NCBI RefSeq assembly: GCF_002079305.1
Contig: NZ_CP015039.1
Span: 1,385,501-1,449,500, forward strand
Direction: 5' to 3'
DNA length: 64,000 bases
From: Rhodovulum sp. P5
GTDB lineage: Bacteria; Pseudomonadota; Alphaproteobacteria; Rhodobacterales; Rhodobacteraceae
The stretch's first letter is position 1. Every line of letters begins with the position of its first letter. This document shows, in pieces, positions 1 through 6,975 of the stretch. Both the position numbers and the translations under genes were made by a program. The notes under the pieces were generated by a model. The model saw only the letters and a program-made list of their open reading frames with translations, was not told the DNA's origin and searched no databases.

Positions 1-1413
1 CAGTTCGTTCAACGTGGCATCGGCCATGACGCGGATATTCCCCGCAGTCAGCAAGAGGTTGCGGAGCGTCGCCTGCCCCCCCTGCTCCCATGTCACGGCC
101 GCCGATCCTTCGGCCCCGCGTCCCATCGCCTGCGCAAGGGCCGGGTCGTTGTGGTCGAGCCCCTCTGCCTTGAAGACGACATCGGCGGTGACCGATGCCG
201 GGTTTTCCGGCCGGATCGTACCGGAACCGGCCAGGTCCGCACGTGCGATGGACAGGCCATCCCGAGAGAACCCGTCAAGCACCGCCTGCGCCGACCAACT
301 ATCCCCTTCGTCTTCGTCGAAGCGGGCGACCAGATCGACGCCATCGACCCTGGCGGCGGGGCCGGGCACCGGCAGGACGACGGGGCCATCGAGACGCCCA
401 TCAAGGGAAAACCTTTCGGGCAAGCCCGAGGGCGAGAGTTCCAGTGTCCCGGTGAGATTGAGCGCATCGGCCGCGACCTGAAGATCCTCCAGATCGAGCG
501 CACCATCGGAATACCGTGTCCCCTTGGCACTGACCGACGTGCGTTCACCGAAGAACGGGCGGAACCGGTCTTCCATCAGCGGCCGCAAGTCGCCCGCAAC
601 GGCAAGGGTAAAGGCGTTGGTGCCCGGGTCCCCCTCGGGCTCGGCCAGGGTGACCCGTCCCGCGACCCGCTGCACACCATCGGTCGCCAGCCGCAAATCC
701 GCACCGAAACGGGACAACGGCCCCTCTCCGATCACGGAAAGATCCAGCGACGGGGCCCCGGGCAGGGTCAGCAGGCTGGCGGCAATCCCGCCCTGCCCTT
801 CGGTCATGGCAAGGTAGAGGGACAGGATCTCGGTCTCGTTGCTATAGCCCGCCGCCAGCTTGAAATTGCCCTCAGCATCGGTGCGCGTCGCGGTCAGATC
901 GACCCCGCCTTCGCCCCCGGCCAGCCGCACGGCGCCATCGATGGTCAGCACGGCGTCCTGCCCGATCAAGGCCTCGCCAAGTTCCAGTTTCTCGGTCGAA
1001 ATCTTTCCGATCTCGATGGACACGGGCAGATCGGGCAAAGAGAACGGCTTGGCCTCGGAATCCTTGACCGTCGCCTTGTCGCCTTCCGATTTGGGCAGGC
1101 GCGGCAGGAGGATTTCATCCGCGGTCAGTTCCTTGATGTCGATGCGACCGCGCAACAGCGCAGCGCGCGACCAGTCCAGAACCGCGCCCCGGAGGATCAG
1201 CCAGGGGCCATCCTCATCCGCGATGACAAGTTCTTCCATCGTCGCGCGCGAGGACAGGGCGCCCTCAAATCCCGTGACGGTCACCTCCCGGCCTGCGCCG
1301 GACAGTTTGCTTTCGAGGAAGTTCTCGATAAAGCCGCCGCCGTCTTCCGATTCCTGCGCGAGTGCCGGGGCGGGGCTTGCGACGATCACAAGGCAAATTA
1401 GAATCCTGCGCAT
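1..1413 (-). CDS. tamB: Translocation and assembly module protein TamB, N-terminal part (3' end outside window)
   Basis: The first 471 codons are present; the gene runs off the left edge without a stop. TamB is a very long, inner-membrane-anchored periplasmic beta-groove protein that works with the outer-membrane barrel TamA in envelope assembly and probably lipid transport. The N-terminus is hydrophobic and ends in PAPALAQ, a signal or anchor segment. The rest is repetitive short beta-strand sequence (alternating hydrophobic and polar residues, many LxLxG-type patches), as in AsmA/TamB proteins. The ATG overlaps the tamA stop by one base (TGATG), so the two are translationally coupled. The call rests on this pairing and fold; the C-terminal TamB domain that would clinch it lies outside the window. 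Confidence 0.85.
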   Translation of the reverse strand, partial: MRRILICLVIVASPAPALAQESEDGGGFIENFLESKLSGAGREVTVTGFEGALSSRATMEELVIADEDGPWLILRGAVLDWSRAALLRGRIDIKELTADEILLPRLPKSEGDKATVKDSEAKPFSLPDLPVSIEIGKISTEKLELGEALIGQDAVLTIDGAVRLAGGEGGVDLTATRTDAEGNFKLAAGYSNETEILSLYLAMTEGQGGIAASLLTLPGAPSLDLSVIGEGPLSRFGADLRLATDGVQRVAGRVTLAEPEGDPGTNAFTLAVAGDLRPLMEDRFRPFFGERTSVSAKGTRYSDGALDLEDLQVAADALNLTGTLELSPSGLPERFSLDGRLDGPVVLPVPGPAARVDGVDLVARFDEDEGDSWSAQAVLDGFSRDGLSIARADLAGSGTIRPENPASVTADVVFKAEGLDHNDPALAQAMGRGAEGSAAVTWEQGGQATLRNLLLTAGNIRVMADATLNEL

Positions 1414-3206
1414 CAGAAAGCCTGCCCGATCCCGATATAGAATTGTACGCCGTCGCCGGTTCCGCCGCCCATCGGCGCCGCAACATCAAAGCGGATCGGC
1501 CCGATCCCGGTATCGTATCGAAGGCCAAGTCCCGCGCCGCTATGCCATTTCCCGTCATCCATCCAGGAATTCGGACCGATGAAGCCGGCATCGGCAAAGG
1601 CAACAACGCCGATCGACCGTGTGACGCCCATGCGCGCCTCTGCCGACAGACCAATAAACGACCGGCCGCCGATTTCGTCGCCATTGTCGAGTTCAACCGC
1701 CAGCGATTGATAGGGCTGGCCGCGCACGGTTCCACCGCCGCCCGAGAAGAACAGCAGGTCCGAGGGCACGCCCTGCGCACTCGCCTCGAGAATCGATCCG
1801 ATCTGGAGGCGCCCAGCCAGAACCAGCCTTTCCCCGATGCCGCGATAGGCACGCATATCGGCCTTGATCTGCGCACCGTCCTCGGCCTCTCCCCCAAGAC
1901 CCAAAAGCGGCGTTGCTTGCAGGTTGAGGTAGAACCCGTTGCGGGTATCCAGATCGCTTTCGCGTCCATCCCATGTCAGCGCGGTCGGGAACATGGCATG
2001 ATACATATACCGCTCTCCGAGATCGTCACGGATATCGGAGTAGTTCAGCAAAAGCCCCGACCGTGCCGACAGCCGGTCAGAGAAATCATGGGTCAAGCCG
2101 AAGCCGAATTTCGATGAATCCTCGGTGTAGTTCGGTTCGTTATCCCGTTTGATGCCGGCCAGAACATAAAGGCCCGTATCCGGATCGAAGGTCGCCGGAC
2201 GTTCGAAAAGCCCGTTCAGACTGAAGTCCTCTCCGCCGTCATCGGCCCCGCCGACGCCGCTGATCTCCAGATCGAACCGCAACCGTTCGGCCCCACCCAA
2301 GAGGTTGCGATGCATCCAGAAACTGCTAAGCGACAGCCCCTCTTGCGAATAGAGTTCCGCACCGAAGCCGAACCGGCGGGGCTTGTCATCCACGACCTCC
2401 AGCGTGATGTCCATGCTGTCGTCGGGGGCCAGCGTCTCGGCCTCTGCCAGGCGGACCGAGCGGAAGGCGCCGGTCTTGCGCAGGCGATCGGCGCTGTCTT
2501 CCAGCTTTTCCGGATCGAAGGGGTCGCCCTCCGGAAGCCCGGCGATGTCGTGCAGCCGCTTGCGACGGACCCGCGAATCGCCCTCGATCACGAGTTTGCC
2601 GAAGGTCACGGCCGGACCGGGCGAAAGCTTGAGATCCGCCGACAGCGTCGCGTTACGATGGTTGGCCGCGATCCGTTGGCCCGAGATTTCCGCCTTGGCG
2701 TGGCTTGCCGCGCGCCAGGCTTCGACGCCCGCGCTGGCCGCCTGCCGGATCAGACCGCTTTCGGCAGGTTTTCCCGCGGCAAAGCCATCCGGCAGGACCG
2801 TACCCGGGGCAAGCGGACCGATCTCTGCCCGTGAAAAGGTGAAGGCCGGCCCGGTCTGCACCTTGATCTCGACAACGCCGATACTGCTGGGCACGGACAG
2901 GGGCGCGATATAGGAGGCCTCGCGCCCATCAAGACGGATATTCACAACGGGGCCGTAATAGCCGCGCGCATAAAGCGCCCCGACGATGCGGGAATAATCG
3001 GCGAGCGCGGCGGAATAGATGTCCTGCGCCGTCGCCTCTTCGTTTGCGACCGTTCGAACGGTGAGCGCGGCCGACTCGACCGCCTTCACGGCACTGTTGT
3101 CCCCCCCCGGTTCCGTAATGCGCACCTCGGTCGCGACCGCAGCCCCGGCAGACGTGGAAAGAAGGGCCAGTGCGGCCAGCAGATTTCTAGGACTTGATTC
3201 GATCAC
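1413..3206 (-). CDS. tamA: Outer-membrane assembly protein TamA (BamA/Omp85 superfamily)
   Basis: A 597-aa protein with an N-terminal signal peptide (hydrophobic LLAALALLSTSAGA), a POTRA region over roughly residues 30-270 and a C-terminal beta-barrel of the surface antigen D15 family. The barrel contains the typical GGGGTVRGQPYQ lid-loop sequence near residue 490 and ends in a terminal aromatic (GIGQAF), the usual beta-signal. TamA sits in the outer membrane and pairs with periplasmic TamB to place autotransporters and other barrel proteins. It is immediately followed by tamB with a one-base overlap. BamA itself is unlikely: the protein is about 200 aa too short and the usual BamA neighbours (rseP, skp, fabZ, lpx genes) are absent. 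Confidence 0.92.
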   Translation of the reverse strand: MIESSPRNLLAALALLSTSAGAAVATEVRITEPGGDNSAVKAVESAALTVRTVANEEATAQDIYSAALADYSRIVGALYARGYYGPVVNIRLDGREASYIAPLSVPSSIGVVEIKVQTGPAFTFSRAEIGPLAPGTVLPDGFAAGKPAESGLIRQAASAGVEAWRAASHAKAEISGQRIAANHRNATLSADLKLSPGPAVTFGKLVIEGDSRVRRKRLHDIAGLPEGDPFDPEKLEDSADRLRKTGAFRSVRLAEAETLAPDDSMDITLEVVDDKPRRFGFGAELYSQEGLSLSSFWMHRNLLGGAERLRFDLEISGVGGADDGGEDFSLNGLFERPATFDPDTGLYVLAGIKRDNEPNYTEDSSKFGFGLTHDFSDRLSARSGLLLNYSDIRDDLGERYMYHAMFPTALTWDGRESDLDTRNGFYLNLQATPLLGLGGEAEDGAQIKADMRAYRGIGERLVLAGRLQIGSILEASAQGVPSDLLFFSGGGGTVRGQPYQSLAVELDNGDEIGGRSFIGLSAEARMGVTRSIGVVAFADAGFIGPNSWMDDGKWHSGAGLGLRYDTGIGPIRFDVAAPMGGGTGDGVQFYIGIGQAF

Positions 3207-3283
3207 GGTATGCCCCCTTGCGGGGACATACTCGCGAACGGTGACGGCTTGTCAAAGCGGTTAAGGCCGAAATGCCGCAGATC

Positions 3284-4696
3284 TCAGGTCGTGTGGCTTT
3301 GCGCGCCGAACACCTTGTGCGCAACGAGCGGATAGACAGCCACCAGCGTGATTCCCAAAAGCAGGAACTCCGCACCGTAGACGAAGAAATACGGGGTGGC
3401 CGCGCCAAACAGCGTCGACAGGGGCGAGGCAAGAATCACGTCGCGGGCGACACCGCCAAGGGCGATTGCGATCCCGGCAGAGGTCGCCTGCACCGCGCCC
3501 CATGCGCCAAGCGCCAGACCGACCTGCTCTTTCGGGGCGGCGCGCATCGTGGCCGTCAGCGTACCGTGACCGAAAAGACCCGCGCCGAATCCCGCAAACA
3601 GCGTGCCCAGCACGAAGATCGCCGGGGACTGCAGCGTGGCAGAGAAGGTGATCAGCGCAAAGGCCGGCAGACCGACCGCCGCACCCCACCCCGCCATGAC
3701 CATCGGATCGGCCCCGCGGCTGAGCACGCGCGACGCCCAGGCGAACCCGACAAGGCTGCCGCCGGCAAGGGTGGCGGTCAGGCGCGTGGTGGCAGACACG
3801 GTCATGCCCAGCACCTGCCCGCCATAGGGCTCCAGCAGGACCTCGGCCAGGCCGAAACCCATCGTGCCCAGACCGATGACCCAAAGCAGACGCTTGGGAT
3901 TCGCCCCGCGCATGAACAGGCCCCACGCCTCGGCAAAGGTGGGATCGGGTTCGGGATTGGTGCGCTGCTTGTAGGCGCGATCCCTGTCGCGGGCCTCCAT
4001 CTTCCAGATCGCCAGGACGTTCAGCACAAGGGTCATCAAGGCTGCCCCCTGCACGACCTGAATCAGCTTGGCGTGATAGAAGTTCTCAAGAAGCACACCG
4101 AAGATCAGGGCGCTGATGATCATGCCGACCAGCAGCATGACATACATCAGACCCACGACATTGGGCTGATCCTCCCGCGGGGCAAGGTCGGTGGCCAGCG
4201 CCAGCCCGACGGTCTGGACGATATGCATGCCCGCCCCGACCAGAAGGAACGAAATCGCCGCACTGACCAGCCCGATCCATATCGGCGCCTCGGCCGCGTA
4301 TTCCTGCCGCGACAGCACGATCAGCGCCAGCGGCATCACGCAGAAGCCGCCCCACTGCAGCAGGGTACCCTTCCAGATATAGGGCACGCGGCGCCAGCCG
4401 AGCGCGGATTTGTGCGTGTCGGACTTGAAGCCGATCAGCGCGCGAAAGGGCGCAAATACCAGCGGCAGCGAGATCATCACGCCGACCAGCGTTGCCGGCA
4501 CGTCAAGTTCGACGATCATGACCCGGTTTAGGGTCCCGACCAGAAGTGTCATGGCCATCCCGACCGAGACCTGGAACAGGGCAAGGCGCAACAGGCGGCT
4601 GAGGGGTAGATCGTCGCTTGCCGCTTCGGCAAACGGCATAAAGCGCGTCCCGGTCGCGGCAAGCGCCTGGACGGCCATTTTACTGAATCGATTCAT
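3284..4696 (-). CDS. pucC: PucC, light-harvesting 2 assembly protein of the BCH/PUCC major-facilitator family
   Basis: A 470-aa, strongly hydrophobic protein with about 12 predicted membrane segments, of the BCH/PUCC family (PucC, LhaA, BchP-like MFS proteins) that assists bacteriochlorophyll delivery or assembly of antenna complexes in the photosynthetic membrane. Its place directly after pucB-pucA on the same strand identifies it as PucC. I chose the ATG at 4696 (MNRFSKMAVQ...) because a GGAG sits nine bases upstream; an in-frame GTG five codons earlier is less likely. It is separated from pucA by about 190 bp containing a strong hairpin (4794-4818), so pucC is probably expressed far below pucBA, as in Rhodobacter. 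The stop lies 77 bp before tamA, which has no functional link. Confidence 0.95.
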   Translation of the reverse strand: MNRFSKMAVQALAATGTRFMPFAEAASDDLPLSRLLRLALFQVSVGMAMTLLVGTLNRVMIVELDVPATLVGVMISLPLVFAPFRALIGFKSDTHKSALGWRRVPYIWKGTLLQWGGFCVMPLALIVLSRQEYAAEAPIWIGLVSAAISFLLVGAGMHIVQTVGLALATDLAPREDQPNVVGLMYVMLLVGMIISALIFGVLLENFYHAKLIQVVQGAALMTLVLNVLAIWKMEARDRDRAYKQRTNPEPDPTFAEAWGLFMRGANPKRLLWVIGLGTMGFGLAEVLLEPYGGQVLGMTVSATTRLTATLAGGSLVGFAWASRVLSRGADPMVMAGWGAAVGLPAFALITFSATLQSPAIFVLGTLFAGFGAGLFGHGTLTATMRAAPKEQVGLALGAWGAVQATSAGIAIALGGVARDVILASPLSTLFGAATPYFFVYGAEFLLLGITLVAVYPLVAHKVFGAQSHTT

Positions 4697-4793
4697 GCGG
4701 TCGCACTCCACACGGCAACCTCACCGGCGCCGTGCCCCGATGGCCCGCAAGGGCGCGTTTCCTATGTGGCATGGGCAGGGCGCCCAGCGCGTA

Positions 4794-4818
4794 AAGGCCG
4801 AGGCTTGGCCCCGGCCTT
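4794..4818 (-). terminator. Intercistronic hairpin between pucA and pucC
   Basis: On the minus strand, AAGGCCGGGGC and GCCTCGGCCTT form an 11-bp stem with one G-U wobble and a 3-nt loop, followed by a short TTT. In Rhodobacter a stem-loop at this place protects the abundant pucBA mRNA from 3' decay and limits read-through into pucC. The same role is inferred here from position and stability. The U-tract is short, so it may be an attenuator or mRNA stabiliser rather than a full terminator. Confidence 0.6.
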
Positions 4819-4884
4819 CGCAAAACGCTTCTCTCAAACCAGATGGTTATCCGAGAAGATCGTCGTCTCGTTCACCAGAACGGC

Positions 4885-5040
4885 TTACTCGGAAGCAGCG
4901 CCGTTGTGGTAGTCAGCCACCCAGGTGGTGTTGGCAACGATGCCAACGTGCACGAGGAAGGAGCTGATGGCGACGGCGCTCAGGAAGAGCGGGATACCAA
5001 CGGTCGGCTTAACGACCAGCCACATTTTCGCGTTGTTCAT
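4885..5040 (-). CDS. pucA: Light-harvesting 2 (B800-850 type) antenna protein, alpha chain, with unusual His45
   Basis: A 51-aa single-span antenna polypeptide (MNNAKMWLVVKPTVG...). It aligns without gaps to known LH2 alpha chains: His31 is the axial ligand for the B850 bacteriochlorophyll, and the TTW at 38-40 is conserved. The Met1/Asn2 region corresponds to the B800 ligand. In known LH2, residues 44/45 are Tyr-Tyr or Tyr-Trp and hydrogen-bond the B850 acetyl groups. Here they are Tyr44-His45, and the usual Pro42 is Ala. A strong ribosome-binding site (AGGAGG, 10 bp upstream) precedes the ATG. It lies 18 bp after pucB, as in all puc operons. Identity as LH2 alpha is firm; the spectral consequence of His45 is inference. 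Confidence 0.95.
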   Translation of the reverse strand: MNNAKMWLVVKPTVGIPLFLSAVAISSFLVHVGIVANTTWVADYHNGAASE

Positions 5041-5058
5041 AACCTAGGTCCTCCTAAA

Positions 5059-5214
5059 TTAGCCGAGCCACGGGGTGGCGATGGCAGCCAGGAAGTGAGC
5101 GAACAGCGCCAGGGCGCCGAACACGCGGGTGCCGTCGATCACTTGCTTGTGGATCTCTTCGGCTTCGGCAAGGGTCAGACCGGTCGGCCAGACTTTGTCA
5201 GGATCGTCAGACAT
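5059..5214 (-). CDS. pucB: Light-harvesting 2 antenna protein, beta chain
   Basis: A 51-aa antenna beta polypeptide ([20 protein letters not shown]...) ending ATPWLG, almost colinear with Rhodobacter PucB. His40 in the membrane span is the B850 ligand; His22 near the membrane start is the second conserved His. The start at 5214 is chosen because the antenna family begins with this acidic MxDD segment and because GGGGAG precedes it; an in-frame upstream start would add 22 non-conserved residues. It is the first gene of pucBAC. Upstream lie a 7-bp-arm leader hairpin (5251-5267), tandem PpsR-type sites and a RegA-type motif cluster, which predicts oxygen and light control. Confidence 0.96.
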   Translation of the reverse strand: MSDDPDKVWPTGLTLAEAEEIHKQVIDGTRVFGALALFAHFLAAIATPWLG

Positions 5215-5250
5215 ATTGTCGTCTCCCCAATATGGTTTTCGACTGTGGTA

Positions 5251-5267
5251 CGTGCAGAGCCTGCACG
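5251..5267. repeat. Perfect inverted repeat in the pucB leader
   Basis: CGTGCAG and CTGCACG flank a 3-nt centre, a perfect 7-bp dyad 37 bp upstream of the pucB ATG. In the transcript it would form a stable stem-loop in the 5' untranslated leader. It might stabilise the mRNA or be a protein site; the sequence alone does not decide. Confidence 0.5.
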
Positions 5268-5354
5268 CAGGCGTCGACAACTTCCGATCGGGTGCTTTCC
5301 GCTGCGAAGGCTTTGGAAGTTTTGCCTCCGACCATCGTCGTCACTTAGAAACGA

Positions 5355-5397
5355 TGTCACAAGCGATTGACGTTGGCAATGTCAACGAAGGCTGACA
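5355..5397. promoter_or_regulatory. Tandem PpsR/CrtJ-type operators upstream of pucB
   Basis: Two TGT-N12-ACA-type palindromes lie 7 bp apart. Site 1 (5355-5372) is TGTCA-N8-TGACG and site 2 (5380-5397) is TGTCA-N8-TGACA, a perfect dyad. PpsR (CrtJ), the oxygen- and light-responsive repressor of purple bacterial photosynthesis genes, binds TGT-N12-ACA and typically binds pairs about 8 bp apart cooperatively. A TTGACA (minus strand, 5385-5380) inside site 2 could serve as a pucB -35 element. I could not find a convincing -10. Confidence 0.78.
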
Positions 5398-5410
5398 CCC
5401 CCCCGAAATC

Positions 5411-5484
5411 GTGCGACATATCGTTCAGCGTTGACAGCCGGTCGCAGGCGTCGCACCTGTCGCACCGCATATTGTCCCTGCGAC
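5411..5484. promoter_or_regulatory. Cluster of five GTCGCA motifs (RegA/PrrA-like half-sites)
   Basis: Three contiguous 9-bp units each begin with GTCGCA (5441-5449, 5450-5458, 5459-5467). Inverted copies TGCGAC lie at 5412-5417 and 5479-5484. GTGCGACA (5411-5418) and TGTCGCAC (5458-5465) are perfect inverted repeats. The half-sites resemble the reported RegA/PrrA consensus (YGCGRC facing GNCGCR with variable spacing). RegA/PrrA is the redox response regulator that activates puc genes. The cluster lies between pucB and the divergent 109-codon gene and could serve both. Confidence 0.55.
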
Positions 5485-5495
5485 CGTCAGAGCCA

Positions 5496-5524
5496 TTGAG
5501 TTTTCCGGTACATAGTGGGGTAAT
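5496..5524 (+). promoter_or_regulatory. Candidate promoter of the divergent 109-codon gene
   Basis: TTGAGT and GGTAAT are separated by 17 bp, a weak sigma70-like match 100 bp upstream of the ATG at 5624. It lies just beyond the GTCGCA cluster, as expected for an activated promoter. The -10 match is poor, so this is tentative. Confidence 0.3.
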
Positions 5525-5623
5525 GGGAGGTGCCGTACTGCAAATCCGCCGTTCTCGTCGGGCCCTGAACGAGCTGCGCTCCTTCCAACGACGATGCGGG
5601 ACCTTTGAAAACCTGGAGGATCC

Positions 5624-5953
5624 ATGGCCGACAAATATATCTGGGACAACTGGCTTCCCAAACTCGCCACCAAAGACCGCGTGCTGACCGACACCGACTT
5701 CGGCAAGCCGGGTGCAAGCACGACCCCCTTCTCTGACATGCTGGGCTTTGCCTGCGTGTCGACCAAGAAATCGAACACCGAACTGATGTCCGGTCCGATC
5801 GTGTCCGAACAGATGGGCTGGGAACTGCTCAACTACGACTACGGCGAAGGCAACGTCATCCTGACGACCGGCTCCACGCCGCTGTCCTCGCGCATGGGCT
5901 GGTCGCTGCTGGCCGATCGTCAGTACTACGGCGTCGCCGAGACGTCCCGCTAA
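5624..5953 (+). CDS. Uncharacterised 109-aa protein divergent from pucBAC (candidate light-harvesting accessory protein)
   Basis: I do not recognise this protein with confidence. It is 109 aa, begins MADKYIWDNWLPKL, and has no signal peptide or membrane span. It contains an internal repeat: SEQMGWELLNYDYG (61-74) and SSRMGWSLLADRQYYG (88-103), both of the form S-x-x-M-G-W-x-L-L followed by Tyr and Gly. A GGAGG site precedes the ATG and a strong terminator follows the stop, so it is a monocistronic, probably well-expressed gene. It shares a 409-bp control region with pucB that carries PpsR-type and RegA-type motifs, implying co-regulation with LH2. A gamma-type LH2 subunit (such as PucE of Rhodobacter capsulatus) is a possible analogue, but I cannot confirm homology from memory. 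Confidence 0.8.
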   Translation: MADKYIWDNWLPKLATKDRVLTDTDFGKPGASTTPFSDMLGFACVSTKKSNTELMSGPIVSEQMGWELLNYDYGEGNVILTTGSTPLSSRMGWSLLADRQYYGVAETSR

Positions 5954-5974
5954 TACGGGCGCAAGCCTGATCGA

Positions 5975-6011
5975 AACGCCCGGGGGTACCAGCCCCCGGG
6001 CGTTTTCTTTT
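5975..6011 (+). terminator. Rho-independent terminator of the 109-codon gene
   Basis: A perfect 12-bp stem (AACGCCCGGGGG and CCCCCGGGCGTT) with a 6-nt loop, followed by a T-rich tail (TTTTCTTTT). It starts 21 bp after the stop codon. Confidence 0.9.
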
Positions 6012-6199
6012 GTGCCGGGCCGATGTCGGGGCGCAATTCTTTGGCGGCCGACGCCCCCACGGACGGGACGGAAACGGTCCGTTTCTCAACTTTCGCCATG
6101 ATTCCGCACGGGTTCGCGCCAGAATTGGGGCGTTTCATGAAAGCAGGCGGCCGGAAACCCCGAGTCGCCACGAGGCCAAACCCGCGAAAGGAGAATGAC

Positions 6200-6322
6200 A
6201 TGGCAGCCTCAAATCCCGGCACAAGCCGCCCGGTTCCCCCAAAGGCCGACGCCCCGACAAACGCCCGCACCCGACCGAACCCGAAACCGCAGGTCACCTT
6301 CACCGACTGGGCCAGTATCTGA
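6200..6322 (+). CDS. Small 40-aa hypothetical protein
   Basis: A 40-codon reading frame preceded by AAAGGAG eight bases before the ATG. The peptide is Pro/Asn/Lys-rich and disordered-looking, ending PQVTFTDWASI. No signal peptide or membrane span is visible. The reading frame is open further upstream, but the ribosome-binding site fixes the start here. The 188 bp between the terminator at 6011 and this gene contain nothing else I can name. Support is limited to the ribosome-binding site and typical composition; it could be spurious. Confidence 0.45.
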   Translation: MAASNPGTSRPVPPKADAPTNARTRPNPKPQVTFTDWASI

Positions 6323-6429
6323 GTCGGCACGAAAAAGGGCCGGCCCGATGGACCGACCCGATGTGAGAGTCGCGCAGGAACGCGCGAGGAAAACGCCTGT
6401 ATGGCGGTACAGAACGTGCCCGGGACGGG

Positions 6430-6852
6430 TTATCCCACCAGTTCGAGACCCGAGAAGAAGTAGGCGATCTCTTCCTTGGCGGTGTCCTCGCCGTCCGAAC
6501 CGTGGACGGAGTTTTCGCCGATCGACAGGGCGAATTCCTTGCGGATCGTGCCCTCGGCGGCTTCGGCGGGGTTGGTCGCGCCCATGACTTCGCGATTCTT
6601 GGCAATCGCGTCTTCGCCTTCCAGCACCTGCACCACGATGGGGCCGGAGGCCATGAACTCGCACAGTTCGCCGTAGAAGGGACGCTCCTTGTGGACGGCA
6701 TAGAACACGCCGGCCTGCGCCTCGGTCAGGTGGATTCGCTTCTGCGCGATGATGCGCAGGCCGGCGGCTTCCAGCTTGGCGTTGATCGCGCCGGTCAGAT
6801 TCCGCTTGGTCGCGTCGGGTTTGATGATGCTGAAGGTACGCTGAATGGCCAT
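6430..6852 (-). CDS. ndk: Nucleoside diphosphate kinase
   Basis: A 140-aa protein of exactly the family length that transfers the gamma-phosphate of ATP to nucleoside diphosphates through a phosphohistidine. The active-site His117 lies in NSVHGSD (115-120 region), and the N-terminal TFSIIKPDA contains the conserved Lys11 and KPD motif. It is cytosolic and probably monocistronic. It is divergent from the ABC-F gene, with 114 bp between them. Confidence 0.98.
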   Translation of the reverse strand: MAIQRTFSIIKPDATKRNLTGAINAKLEAAGLRIIAQKRIHLTEAQAGVFYAVHKERPFYGELCEFMASGPIVVQVLEGEDAIAKNREVMGATNPAEAAEGTIRKEFALSIGENSVHGSDGEDTAKEEIAYFFSGLELVG

Positions 6853-6975
6853 GATCGGGTCCTCTTAGGCGCCGCGGCACATGCGGCGGTGAAAAATCGC
6901 GGCTCTGCTAGCATGGGGTCTACGCCTTGAAAAGCGGCGATTGACGGGGGCTGCGGGCTGCGGCACATGCCCTGC

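Noticed and set aside
151-1401. A 416-codon open frame on the plus strand at the left edge
   Set aside because: Antisense to tamB, which is continuous to the edge and coupled to tamA.
5363-5385. A sigma70 promoter for pucB built on the TTGACA inside PpsR site 2
   Set aside because: At 17-18 bp spacing the -10 would be TTGTGA or TGTGAC, which do not resemble TATAAT; kept only as a possible -35.
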